DNA of 23,284 nucleotides from Pseudomonadota bacterium (GTDB taxonomy: Bacteria; Pseudomonadota; Alphaproteobacteria; JAAXGF01). The stretch spans positions 1 to 23,284 of the forward strand of contig JADFMW010000011.1 in the NCBI GenBank assembly GCA_022563655.1, written 5' to 3'. The notes under the pieces are model-generated. The model did no database searches. It was not told the DNA's origin and worked only from the letters and a program-made list of their open reading frames with translations. Below are positions 7,515-15,041 of the stretch, piece by piece. The position numbers were made by a program, and so were the translations under genes. Position 1 is the stretch's first letter. Every line of letters begins with the position of its first letter.

Positions 7515-8087
7515 ATGGCAAGGCTGGGTGCGCGCAAGTCGGCGACGGTGGCCGCGCTGGCGATGATCCTCGCGGCCATGGGCGGGCTGAGCTACGCCGC
7601 GGTGCCGCTCTACCGCCTGTTCTGCCAGGTCACCGGGTTCGGCGGCACCACGCAGGTCGCGGCCGCGGCCCCCGCGGCCCCTGCGGCGGTCGCCGAGCGC
7701 GTCGTCACCGTGCGCTTCAACGCCGACGTCGCCCGCGGCATGCCGTGGCGGTTCCGCCCGCTCGAGCGCGAGATGCGGGTCCGCGTGGGCGAGACCGCGA
7801 TGGCGTCGTTCGCGGCCGAGAATCTCTCCGACCGAACGGTGGTTGGCACGTCCACCTTCAACGTGACGCCGTACAAGATGGGTCTGTACTTCTCGAAGGT
7901 TGAGTGCTTCTGCTTCACCGAGCAGGCGTTGGCGCCGGGCGAGCGGGTGGAAATGCCGGTCACGTTCTTCGTCGATCCGGACATGCTGAGCGATCCGAAC
8001 GTGGCGGAGGTCAACACCATCACGCTCTCCTACACCTTCTTCGAGGTGCGGCGGGACGACGCGCCGGACGCCGTGGCGCGAGAGTAG
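7515..8087 (+). CDS. ctaG: Cytochrome c oxidase assembly protein CtaG/Cox11 (copper delivery to CuB)
   Basis: This membrane-anchored copper chaperone inserts CuB into subunit I. The 190-residue protein has an N-terminal anchor (about residues 9-30), then YRLFCQVTGFGGTTQ with C37. An immunoglobulin-like domain carries the copper-binding CFCF motif (C131, C133 in KVECFCFTEQ). The conserved PVTFFVDPD and TLSYTFFEV segments are near the C-terminus. Length and motifs match Cox11 of alphaproteobacteria. The final residues are followed directly by the 31-bp tandem duplication and the inserted reductase gene. Confidence 0.97.
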   Translation: MARLGARKSATVAALAMILAAMGGLSYAAVPLYRLFCQVTGFGGTTQVAAAAPAAPAAVAERVVTVRFNADVARGMPWRFRPLEREMRVRVGETAMASFAAENLSDRTVVGTSTFNVTPYKMGLYFSKVECFCFTEQALAPGERVEMPVTFFVDPDMLSDPNVAEVNTITLSYTFFEVRRDDAPDAVARE

Positions 8088-8117
8088 AGCGAAGACGAGT
8101 GGGCAAGAGTGCGAGGT

Positions 8118-8179
8118 CATGAACGACAAGGGTAATGGAGGCATACGACATGAACGACAAGGGTAATGGAGGCATACGA
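8118..8179 (+). repeat. Exact 31-bp tandem duplication over the FMN reductase start
   Basis: Two identical 31-bp copies (8118-8148 and 8149-8179) each contain an ATGAACGACAAGGG start segment and a GGAGG. Because 31 is not a multiple of 3, the first ATG (8119) is now out of frame and closes after 15 codons at the TAA at 8164-8166. The second ATG (8150) is in frame with the reductase and uses the GGAGG of the first copy as its Shine-Dalgarno. Confidence 0.97.
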
Positions 8180-8797
8180 ATCGTCGCCGTGCTAGGCACA
8201 GCGCGGCCAGGAAATTTCACCGCAAAAGCCCTGGCTCTGGTGATCGACGAGATCAAGAAACATCGTGATATTGCCGTTCAGGTGATTGATCCGAGTACAA
8301 TGGAGCTGCCGTTTCCCGGCGCCGATGAAGATTCCGCCCAAACCCGGATGCTCCAGGAGACCGTCGCGGAAGCGACAGGGGTAATCTTCTCCACGCCGGA
8401 ATATCACGGCAGTTACAGCAGCGTCGCTAAATTAGTCATTGAGAACTTGGGATTCCCGTCGGTCCTGGCAGGCAAGCCGGTGGCACTGCTCGGCGTAGCT
8501 GCCGGGCAGATCGGAGCGATCAAAGCGCTCGAACATCTGAGAAGCGTATTGTCACATATCGGGGCCATCGTGCTGCCAGGGCCGGTTTCCGTCGCGGGAG
8601 TACAAAGCGTCTTTGACGACGAGGGCCGGTGCCTCGACGACCAGATTGAGAAGAGAATTCGGAGCGTCGCGACGAATCTGATCGACTACACCCGAAGGAA
8701 CATATGCCCACGGGTGGCGTTAGAGGCCATGACGCGGCGTGGACCGCCGGTGCGGTGGGTTCCTCCCGAACGCGAGGCCGCGGGAACCAGTGAGTAA
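8150..8797 (+). CDS. NADPH-dependent FMN reductase family flavoprotein
   Basis: This is a 215-residue flavodoxin-fold protein of the NADPH-dependent FMN/azo/chromate/quinone reductase family. The phosphate-binding loop is VAVLGTARPGNFT (residues 12-24), the flavin-contacting loop is STPEYHGSYSSVAKLVIENL (81-100), and AGKPVALLGVAAGQIGAIKALEHLR follows. Such soluble enzymes reduce flavin, quinones or metals at the expense of NAD(P)H. The exact substrate cannot be told. It separates ctaG from ctaE and is visibly less G+C-rich in codon use than both, so it looks like a late insertion. ATG 8150 is preferred (GGAGG nine bases upstream); 8135 is an alternative in-frame start, and the duplicated ATG 8119 is out of frame. 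The C-terminus (about residues 185-215) extends beyond the usual domain. Confidence 0.88.
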   Translation: MNDKGNGGIRIVAVLGTARPGNFTAKALALVIDEIKKHRDIAVQVIDPSTMELPFPGADEDSAQTRMLQETVAEATGVIFSTPEYHGSYSSVAKLVIENLGFPSVLAGKPVALLGVAAGQIGAIKALEHLRSVLSHIGAIVLPGPVSVAGVQSVFDDEGRCLDDQIEKRIRSVATNLIDYTRRNICPRVALEAMTRRGPPVRWVPPEREAAGTSE

Positions 8798-8874
8798 AGT
8801 ACCGCACACCGTGGGAACCCAGCCTTGAATAGGGCGGGTCCGATCAGGCGATTCTATTAAGAAAAACACGAGTC

Positions 8875-9669
8875 ATGACCGAGACCCACGCGAAAGCACA
8901 CGATTACCACCTTGTCGACCCGAGCCCGTGGCCGGTCTTCGGCGCGCTTGCCGCCGGCGTGATGGCGGGCGGCGGGGTCCTGCTCATGCACGACGTGACC
9001 AACTGGGTGTTCGCCGCGGGCGTCGTGCTGGTGCTCGCCACCATGGCCCTGTGGTGGCGCGACGTGATTCGCGAAGCCACGTTCGAGGGTCATCACAAGC
9101 CGGTCGTGCAGCGCGGGCTGCGCTACGGCATGGCGCTGTTCATCGCCTCGGAGGTGATGTTCTTCGTCGCCTGGTTCTGGGCCTATTTCAACGCCAGTCT
9201 GTACCCTCCCCTGGCCATCGGCGGCGTCTGGCCGCCGGAGGGCATCGAGACGTTCGATCCCTTCAAGATCCCATTCCTCAACACCCTGATCCTGCTGACC
9301 TCCGGGGTCACGGTAACCTGGGCGCACCACGAGATTCGAGCGAACAAGCGCGGCCACGCGCTTCTCGCGCTGTCGCTGACCATCCTGCTGGGCATCTCGT
9401 TCACGGCGCTGCAAGCCTACGAGTACGTCACCGCGCCGTTCGCATTCACCGGCGGCATCTACGGCTCGACCTTCTTCATGGCGACGGGCTTCCACGGCTT
9501 CCACGTCATCATCGGCACCTGCTTCCTCACGGTGTGCCTGTGGCGGCTGTACCAGGGACACTTCAAGCCCGACCACCACTTCGGCTTCGAGGCCGCGGCC
9601 TGGTACTGGCACTTCGTCGACGTGGTGTGGCTGTTCCTGTTCAGCTCGATTTACTGGTGGGGCGCCTAG
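8875..9669 (+). CDS. ctaE: Cytochrome c oxidase subunit III
   Basis: This is the seven-helix membrane subunit that stabilises the subunit I active site and proton uptake. The 264-residue protein has all family segments: ATFEGHHKPVVQRGLRYGMALFIASE, VMFFVAWFWAYFNASL, IPFLNTLILLTSGVTVTWAHH, FTALQAYEY and TGFHGFHVIIGT. It ends with FEAAAWYWHFVDVVWLFLF. The conserved Glu of helix III (IASEVMFF) is present. The ATG follows a short A-rich stretch. The reductase gene and a 77-bp gap separate it from ctaG, so it may need its own promoter or read-through. Confidence 0.97.
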   Translation: MTETHAKAHDYHLVDPSPWPVFGALAAGVMAGGGVLLMHDVTNWVFAAGVVLVLATMALWWRDVIREATFEGHHKPVVQRGLRYGMALFIASEVMFFVAWFWAYFNASLYPPLAIGGVWPPEGIETFDPFKIPFLNTLILLTSGVTVTWAHHEIRANKRGHALLALSLTILLGISFTALQAYEYVTAPFAFTGGIYGSTFFMATGFHGFHVIIGTCFLTVCLWRLYQGHFKPDHHFGFEAAAWYWHFVDVVWLFLFSSIYWWGA

Positions 9670-9799
9670 GCGCCGTCGCGGCGCCGGAGCAGTGCATGGC
9701 CGAGGCCTATCACCACGCGGTCCCGCCCTTCAAGGCGACGCTGATCGCGCTGGCCGACAAGCATCGCGCTGGCCGACAAGCACGGAGTCGATTTCGAGG
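9670..9799 (+). other. ctaE-surf1 gap with leader ORF and a 19-bp tandem duplication
   Basis: This gap often holds a DUF983-type gene in related operons, but none is found here. A 35-codon ORF (ATG 9696, GGAG six bases upstream) ends at the TGA at 9801-9803, which overlaps the SURF1 GTG start as GTGA. The exact 19-bp duplication at 9744-9762 and 9763-9781 lies inside it and sets the frame that ends there. It may be a translational-coupling leader or a degenerate gene remnant. Confidence 0.45.
9744..9781 (+). repeat. Exact 19-bp tandem duplication
   Basis: Unit ATCGCGCTGGCCGACAAGC occurs twice head to tail (9744-9762, 9763-9781), just upstream of surf1. It shifts the frame of the small leader ORF. 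Confidence 0.97.
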
Positions 9800-10567
9800 G
9801 TGACCGCGACGAGGGCCGAGAGACCCCGCTTCCTCCCCGCGCTCAGGGCGACGGTGATCGCCCTGCCAGCCTTCGCCGTGCTGATCGGTCTTGGCACCTG
9901 GCAGCTCGAGCGGCTGGCCTGGAAGGCCGAGATTATCGCCTTTCGCGAAGCGCGGCTCGCCGCGCCGGCGATCCCGCTGCCCGCCGATCTTGCCGACGCC
10001 GATGTTGCCGAAGACGGTCTTGCCGAAAACCGCGAGGCGCTCGCCGCGCTCGAGAATCGCCGGGTCAGGGTCGCCGGCGTGTTGCTGCACGAGCGCGAGA
10101 TCTATCTCGCCGCCTCGCGCCGCGGCAGCGTGGGGTTCGACGTCATCACGCCGCTGAGGCGGGCCGACGGCACGGTGGTGCTCGTCGACCGCGGCTGGAC
10201 GCCGGCGGCGGGGCGCGACCCGGCACGCCGCCCGCAAGGCCAGGTCGAAGGCCAGGTCGCGGTCGCGGGAGTCGTGCGCCTGACGGGCGGCCGCGGCTGG
10301 TTCACCCCCGACAACGACCCGGCCAGGAACTACTGGTTCTGGCTCGACCTTCCGGCGATGACCCGGTTCGCGGGCGTCGATGCCCCGCCCCTCGTGGTCG
10401 TGGCGGGCCCGGCGCCCAACCCCGGCGGCCTGCCGATCGGCAAGGAGGCGCGCGTCGAGCTGCGCAACGACCACCTCCAGTACGCCATCACCTGGTACGC
10501 CCTCGCCCTGGCGCTGGCGGTGATCTATTTCCTGTCGCAGCGGCGCCCGCCGCCGGCGGCCGGCTGA
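9800..10567 (+). CDS. SURF1 family cytochrome oxidase assembly protein
   Basis: This is an inner-membrane assembly factor of the SURF1/Shy1 family, which helps place heme a into subunit I. It is about 255 residues from the GTG at 9800. The first helix contains the diagnostic LIGLGTWQLERLAWK (about residues 25-39). A periplasmic domain has VDRGWTPA, the DNDPARNYWFWLDL segment and LRNDHLQYAITWYALALAL at the second helix, ending with SQRRPP. Residues near 145-155 contain a 4-residue duplication (GQVEGQVA) from a 12-bp repeat at 10236-10259. The GTG start is inferred; longer same-frame readings lack family similarity. The stop overlaps the heme A synthase start (TGATG). Confidence 0.92.
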   Translation: MTATRAERPRFLPALRATVIALPAFAVLIGLGTWQLERLAWKAEIIAFREARLAAPAIPLPADLADADVAEDGLAENREALAALENRRVRVAGVLLHEREIYLAASRRGSVGFDVITPLRRADGTVVLVDRGWTPAAGRDPARRPQGQVEGQVAVAGVVRLTGGRGWFTPDNDPARNYWFWLDLPAMTRFAGVDAPPLVVVAGPAPNPGGLPIGKEARVELRNDHLQYAITWYALALALAVIYFLSQRRPPPAAG

Positions 10568-11523
10568 TGCGCGGCTTTCGCCGGGCAACCGGCGCGGCGG
10601 TCGTGCTGACCTTCGCGCTCATCGTGCTCGGCGCGGTGGTGCGGAGCGCCGGCGCCGGCCTCGCCTGCCCCGATTGGCCGCGCTGCTACGGGCTGTGGCT
10701 GCCAACCCCGGCCGGCCTGGCGGCGATCGGCGACGTCGGCTACAGCTTCGCGCAAGTCATGCTCGAATGGTTCCATCGCCTACTCGCCGGGGTCATCGTC
10801 GGGCCGCTGGTCGCCGTGCTGTGCGTCTGGGCGATTCGGCTGCGCCGCGAGGCGCCCGCGCTGGCGCCGCTGATGGCCGTCGCTCTCGTCCTGGTGCTGG
10901 CCCAGGCCGGCCTCGGCGGCTTCACGGTGTTGGCGCGGAACCTTCCGTGGACGGTGACCCTGCACCTCACCGTCGCGCTGGTGTTCCTCACCGTGCTCAT
11001 CCTGGTGTTTCTGGTCTCGCGGCGGCCGGATTGGTCGGTCGGGCACGGCGACGACGCCGCGCCCGACCGACCAGCCCGCGGGCCGCGGTTGGCCGCGGGC
11101 GGCGCGCTCGCCGTGGCGCTGGCCACGTTGGCGAGCGGGGCGATGGTGGCGAAAAGCGGCGCCTCGTTCGCCTGCCCGGGCTGGCCGCTGTGCGACGGCG
11201 CGGGCCTGGCCGACCTCGGGGACCCGCTCGTGCGGCTGAACCTCGGCCACCGCGTCGGGGCGCTGGCGACGGCGCTGGCGATCGCGTGGCTGTACCTCGT
11301 CGGCCGGGCGCGGCGCACCGAAGCGCCGCGGTTCCATCGCGACATCGCCGCGGCGGCGGCGCTCGTGCTGGCCGAGGTCGCGCTCGGCGCGGCGGCGGCG
11401 CTGCTCGGCGCTCCCATGTGGGTCGCGATCGCGCACCAGGCCGCCGGCGTCCTCGTGTTCGCCGCGCTGGCGGTGACGTTCGGGCGACCGCTCGCGACCC
11501 GCCCACGCCCCGCCCATGGCTGA
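10567..11523 (+). CDS. ctaA: Heme A synthase (CtaA/Cox15 family)
   Basis: This membrane enzyme oxidises the C8 methyl of heme o to give heme a. The 318-residue protein has eight predicted helices in two homologous halves. Heme-ligand histidines are H70 (EWFHRLLAG), H133 (TLHLTVALVF), H228 (NLGHRVGAL) and H290 (IAHQAAGVLVF). Both halves carry an extracellular Cys pair: C34/C40 (LACPDWPRCYG) and C203/C209 (FACPGWPLCDG). Cys-containing heme A synthases are best known from Bacillus-type CtaA, whereas many alphaproteobacteria have the Cys-free Cox15 type; that contrast is from memory. It overlaps surf1 by 1 nt and the M32 peptidase gene by 8 nt. Confidence 0.9.
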   Translation: MRGFRRATGAAVVLTFALIVLGAVVRSAGAGLACPDWPRCYGLWLPTPAGLAAIGDVGYSFAQVMLEWFHRLLAGVIVGPLVAVLCVWAIRLRREAPALAPLMAVALVLVLAQAGLGGFTVLARNLPWTVTLHLTVALVFLTVLILVFLVSRRPDWSVGHGDDAAPDRPARGPRLAAGGALAVALATLASGAMVAKSGASFACPGWPLCDGAGLADLGDPLVRLNLGHRVGALATALAIAWLYLVGRARRTEAPRFHRDIAAAAALVLAEVALGAAAALLGAPMWVAIAHQAAGVLVFAALAVTFGRPLATRPRPAHG

Positions 11524-13015
11524 GCCCGCCGCCTACCGCGAGCTCGAGGCGCGCTTTGCCCGCCTGCACGCCCTCGGCGGAGCGAGCGCCGTGCTCGACT
11601 GGGACAGCCAGACGATGATGCCGCCGGGCGGCGCGGGCGCGCGGGCCGAGCAGCGCGCGGCGCTGGCGCTCGCGTGCCACGAAATCCTCACCGACCCGCG
11701 GCTCGGCGAGCTGCTCGACCGCGCCGAGGCCGAGACCGGGGAACTCGACCGCTGGCAGGCCGCCAACCTGGCCGAAATGCGCCGCGGTTGGGTCCACGCC
11801 AACGCCGTCGAGGCGCGGCTGGTCGAGGCGCTCACCAAGGCCACCTCGCGCTGCGAGATGCGCTGGCGCCGGGCGCGGCCGGACAACGACTTCGCGGCAT
11901 TCGCCCCGGCGTTGAGCGAAGTCGTCGCGCTGGTCCGCGAGACCGCGGCGGCGAAGGCTGCGGCGCTCGGTACGAGCCCTTACGACGCGCTGTTGGACGA
12001 GTACGAGCCCGACGCCCGCTCGGCCGAGATCGACGCGGTGTTCGCCGATATCGAGTCGTTCCTGCCCGATTTCCTGGCCGCCGTGCTCGAGCACCAGGCG
12101 CGGAAGCCCAAGCCGCTGCCGCTGGCAGGGCCGTTCCCGGTCGAGGCGCAGCGCGCGCTGGGCGTAAAGATGATGGCGATCGTCGGCTTCGACTTCGATC
12201 ACGGCCGCCTCGACGTGAGCGCGCACCCGTTCTGCGGCGGCACGCCCGACGACGTGCGCATCACCACCCGCTATGACGAGGCCGACTTCACCCAGGGGCT
12301 GATGGCGGTGCTGCACGAGACCGGCCACGCGATGTACGAGCGCGGCCTGCCGCCGGCCTGGCGCCTCCAGCCCGTGGGCCGGGCGGCCAGCGCCGGCCTG
12401 CACGAGGGCCAGTCGTTGCTGATCGAGATGCAGGCGTGCCGCGGCCGCGAGTTCATCGCCTTCGCCGCGCCGCTCCTGCGCGCCGCCTTCGGCCGCGACG
12501 GCCCGGCGTGGCAAGCCGACAACATCCACCGCCTCTATACCCGGGTCGAGCCCGGGCTCATCCGGGTCGACGCCGACGAGGTCACCTATCCGGCCCACGT
12601 GCTTTTGCGCTACCGGCTCGAGAAGGCGATGATCGCCGGCGAGCTCGCGGTCGGCGATCTGCCGGGGGCGTGGCGCGAGGGCATGGGCGAGTTGCTGGGC
12701 CTCGTCCCGCCCGACGACCGCACGGGGTGCCTGCAGGACATCCACTGGGCCGAGGGGGCGTTCGGCTACTTCCCGACCTACACCCTGGGCGCGATGATCG
12801 CGGCGCAGCTGTTCGACGCCGCGCAGGCAGCCGACCCCGACATCCGCCCGGGCCTCGGGCGCGGCGACTTCGCGCCGCTGCTCGGCTGGCTGCGCGCCAA
12901 CGTCCACGAGCTCGGCTCATCGCTCGGCACCGCCGAGCTGGTCGAGCGCGCCACCGGCCGGCCGCTCGACGCCGCCGTGTTCAAGGCGCACCTCGAGGCC
13001 CGCTACCTGGCCTGA
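11516..13015 (+). CDS. Carboxypeptidase Taq, peptidase family M32
   Basis: This is a soluble zinc metallocarboxypeptidase of 499 residues, the usual family length. The zinc site is H267-E268-x2-H271 (VLHETGHAMYERGLP), with the third ligand E297 in GLHEGQSLLIEM. Other signatures are HPFCGGTPDDVRITTRY (237-253), IRVDADEVTYPAHVLLRYRLE and the C-terminal DIHWAEGAFGYFPTYTLG. The family usually reads HESQS at the third-ligand motif; here Ser is replaced by Gly. These enzymes release C-terminal amino acids with broad specificity. The ATG lies inside the end of ctaA, so the two are translated from the same message. Confidence 0.95.
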   Translation: MAEPAAYRELEARFARLHALGGASAVLDWDSQTMMPPGGAGARAEQRAALALACHEILTDPRLGELLDRAEAETGELDRWQAANLAEMRRGWVHANAVEARLVEALTKATSRCEMRWRRARPDNDFAAFAPALSEVVALVRETAAAKAAALGTSPYDALLDEYEPDARSAEIDAVFADIESFLPDFLAAVLEHQARKPKPLPLAGPFPVEAQRALGVKMMAIVGFDFDHGRLDVSAHPFCGGTPDDVRITTRYDEADFTQGLMAVLHETGHAMYERGLPPAWRLQPVGRAASAGLHEGQSLLIEMQACRGREFIAFAAPLLRAAFGRDGPAWQADNIHRLYTRVEPGLIRVDADEVTYPAHVLLRYRLEKAMIAGELAVGDLPGAWREGMGELLGLVPPDDRTGCLQDIHWAEGAFGYFPTYTLGAMIAAQLFDAAQAADPDIRPGLGRGDFAPLLGWLRANVHELGSSLGTAELVERATGRPLDAAVFKAHLEARYLA

Positions 13016-13028
13016 GCCGCGCCGCGGT

Positions 13029-15041
13029 ATGATCCGGGTCGTGGCGCGAAAAACCTACAACGTCCTGTTCCTGTGCACCGGCAACTCGGCGCGGAGCATC
13101 TTCGCCGAGGCGATCCTCAACCGCGCGGGCGGCGGCCGCCTGCGCGGCTTCAGCGCCGGCAGCCACCCCGCCGGCCGGGTCAATCCGCTGGCGATCGATT
13201 TGTTGCTGAGCCTCGGCTACCCCGTCGCGGGCCTGCGCAGCAAGGGCTGGGAGGAGTTCGCCCGGCGCCAAAGCCCGCCGCTCGACATCGTCGTCACGGT
13301 GTGCGACCGCGCCGCCGCCGAGCCGTGCCCGGTGTGGCCCGGCCGGCCGGTCGCCGCTCACTGGAGCATCGAGGACCCGGCCGCGGCCGGGGGCGACGAC
13401 GAGGCCAGGCGCTCAGCGTTCCGCCGCGCCTTTGCCGAGCTCGAACGCCGCGTCGAGGCGTTCGCCGCCCTGCCCGTAGACGACCTCGACGCAGCGACGC
13501 TGAAGGCGCGCCTCGAGGCCCTCGGGCGCGCCGCCAACAGACCGCCGCCGCCCTTGTGCCCGCGCACCACGGCCGATACCTTACCCGCCCGCCGCGCGAG
13601 ACCCCGCGGCAAGGAGCGCCCTTTGAGATACATCAGCACCCGGGGCGAGGCCCCGCCCCTGGCCTTCGACGAAGTGTTGCACGCCGGCGTGGCGCGCGAC
13701 GGCGGGCTCTACGTGCCCGAGCGCTGGCCGCGGTTCTCGGCCGACGAGATCGCCGCCTTCGCGGGCCTATCGTACGCCGAGCTGGCGGTGCGGGTGATGA
13801 CGCCGTTCCTCGGCGGCGCCATCGCGCCCGAGGCGTTCGCCCGCATGGTCGAGCAGACCTACGCCGGTTTCGATCACCCCGACATCGCGCCGCTGAAGCA
13901 GCTCGGCGACAACGATTGGCTCCTCGAGCTGTTCCACGGACCGACGATGGCGTTCAAGGATTTCGCGCTGCAGCTCATGGGCCGCCTGTTCGACCATGTG
14001 CCGGGGGCGCACGGCGGGCGCACGACCATCGTCGGCGCCACCTCGGGCGATACCGGCTCGGCCGCCATCGAGGGCTGCCGCGACCGGCCCAACCTGGAGA
14101 TCTTCGTCCTCCACCCCGAGGGGCGCATCTCCGAGGTCCAGCGCCGGCAGATGACGACGGTTGCCTCGGCCAACGTCCACAACATCGCCATCGAGGGCAC
14201 TTTCGACGACTGCCAGGCGCTGGTGAAGGCGATGTTCGCCGATGGCGCGTTCCGCGACGACATGCGGCTCGCCGCGTTCAACTCGATCAACTGGGCGCGG
14301 GTCATGGCGCAAGCCGTCTATTACTTCGCCGCCGCGATCGCCCTCGGCGCGCCCGGCCGCGAGGTCGCCTTCGCCGTGCCGACGGGAAACTTCGGCGACG
14401 TCTACGCCGGCTACGTCGCCCGCCAGATGGGCCTGCCCGTCGCCCGGCTGGTCATCGCCACCAACCAGAACGACATCCTCGCCCGCTTCCTCGCCAGCGG
14501 CCGCTACCAGCCCGCCGGGGTGAGGCCCAGCCTGAGCCCGAGCATGGACATTCAGGTGGCGAGCAACTTCGAGCGCCTGTTGTTCGACCTGCACGACCGC
14601 GACGGCGCCCGCGTCGCCCGGCTGATGGCCGAGCTCGGCGCCGGCGGCGGCTTCACCGTCGAGCCCGACCGGCTCGTTGCGGCCCGCGAGCTGTTCGCCG
14701 CCCATCGCTGCGACGATGAGCAAACGGTGGCGGAGATCGCCCGCATCCACCGCGAGACCGGCCTGCTCGTCGACCCGCACAGCGCCATCGGCGTCGCCGC
14801 CGGGCGCGCCGTGCGCGGCGATGCGGACGTACCCATGGTCGCCCTTGCCACCGCGCACCCGGCCAAGTTCCCCGAGGCGATGATGCGCGCCACCGGGGCG
14901 CGCCCGGCGCTGCCGCCGCGGCTCGCCGACCTGTTCGAGCGCGCCGAACGATATGATGTCTTGCCAAACGACCTCGCCGCCGTGCAAGCTTTGCTGCGAG
15001 GAGCGATACGGGACCGACAGATCGGGAAGGGCGCCGCGTGA
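13029..15041 (+). CDS. ArsC-like low-molecular-weight phosphatase domain fused in frame to threonine synthase
   Basis: There is no stop codon from ATG 13029 to TGA 15041, so the frame encodes 670 residues. Residues 1-168 are a thioredoxin-coupled ArsC/LMW-PTP domain: the P-loop C16-x5-R22 (LFLCTGNSARS) plus the two further redox cysteines C92 and C100 (VTVCDRAAAEPCPVWPG) and AHWSIEDPA. Residues about 169-198 are a Pro/Arg-rich linker. The rest is threonine synthase. Stand-alone ArsC proteins of this class end near LKARLEALGR, so the domain is complete and has simply lost its own stop. The thrC part has its own Shine-Dalgarno and TTG start (next entry). Either one fusion protein or two products from overlapping starts is possible. 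It starts 13 bp after the M32 stop. Confidence 0.8.
   Translation: MIRVVARKTYNVLFLCTGNSARSIFAEAILNRAGGGRLRGFSAGSHPAGRVNPLAIDLLLSLGYPVAGLRSKGWEEFARRQSPPLDIVVTVCDRAAAEPCPVWPGRPVAAHWSIEDPAAAGGDDEARRSAFRRAFAELERRVEAFAALPVDDLDAATLKARLEALGRAANRPPPPLCPRTTADTLPARRARPRGKERPLRYISTRGEAPPLAFDEVLHAGVARDGGLYVPERWPRFSADEIAAFAGLSYAELAVRVMTPFLGGAIAPEAFARMVEQTYAGFDHPDIAPLKQLGDNDWLLELFHGPTMAFKDFALQLMGRLFDHVPGAHGGRTTIVGATSGDTGSAAIEGCRDRPNLEIFVLHPEGRISEVQRRQMTTVASANVHNIAIEGTFDDCQALVKAMFADGAFRDDMRLAAFNSINWARVMAQAVYYFAAAIALGAPGREVAFAVPTGNFGDVYAGYVARQMGLPVARLVIATNQNDILARFLASGRYQPAGVRPSLSPSMDIQVASNFERLLFDLHDRDGARVARLMAELGAGGGFTVEPDRLVAARELFAAHRCDDEQTVAEIARIHRETGLLVDPHSAIGVAAGRAVRGDADVPMVALATAHPAKFPEAMMRATGARPALPPRLADLFERAERYDVLPNDLAAVQALLRGAIRDRQIGKGAA
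13623..15041 (+). CDS. thrC: Threonine synthase
   Basis: This PLP enzyme converts O-phosphohomoserine to threonine. Translated from the internal TTG at 13623 it gives 472 residues, the normal length for this class, and starts MRYISTRGEAPPLAFDEVLHAG as family members do. AAGGAG lies six bases upstream of the TTG. The PLP lysine is K112 (LFHGPTMAFKDFALQLMG), and the phosphate-binding loop is VGATSGDTGSAAIEG. Also present are INWARVMAQAVYYF and VPTGNFGDVYAGYVA. The same frame continues upstream into the ArsC-like domain. The partner homoserine kinase gene thrB lies about 6 kb downstream on the other strand. The stop overlaps the M16 peptidase start (GTGA). Confidence 0.93.
   Translation: MRYISTRGEAPPLAFDEVLHAGVARDGGLYVPERWPRFSADEIAAFAGLSYAELAVRVMTPFLGGAIAPEAFARMVEQTYAGFDHPDIAPLKQLGDNDWLLELFHGPTMAFKDFALQLMGRLFDHVPGAHGGRTTIVGATSGDTGSAAIEGCRDRPNLEIFVLHPEGRISEVQRRQMTTVASANVHNIAIEGTFDDCQALVKAMFADGAFRDDMRLAAFNSINWARVMAQAVYYFAAAIALGAPGREVAFAVPTGNFGDVYAGYVARQMGLPVARLVIATNQNDILARFLASGRYQPAGVRPSLSPSMDIQVASNFERLLFDLHDRDGARVARLMAELGAGGGFTVEPDRLVAARELFAAHRCDDEQTVAEIARIHRETGLLVDPHSAIGVAAGRAVRGDADVPMVALATAHPAKFPEAMMRATGARPALPPRLADLFERAERYDVLPNDLAAVQALLRGAIRDRQIGKGAA

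Noticed and set aside
10997..12907. A 636-codon antisense frame across ctaA and the M32 gene
   Set aside because: Low-complexity Arg/Ala/Pro-rich shadow opposite two well-supported genes.
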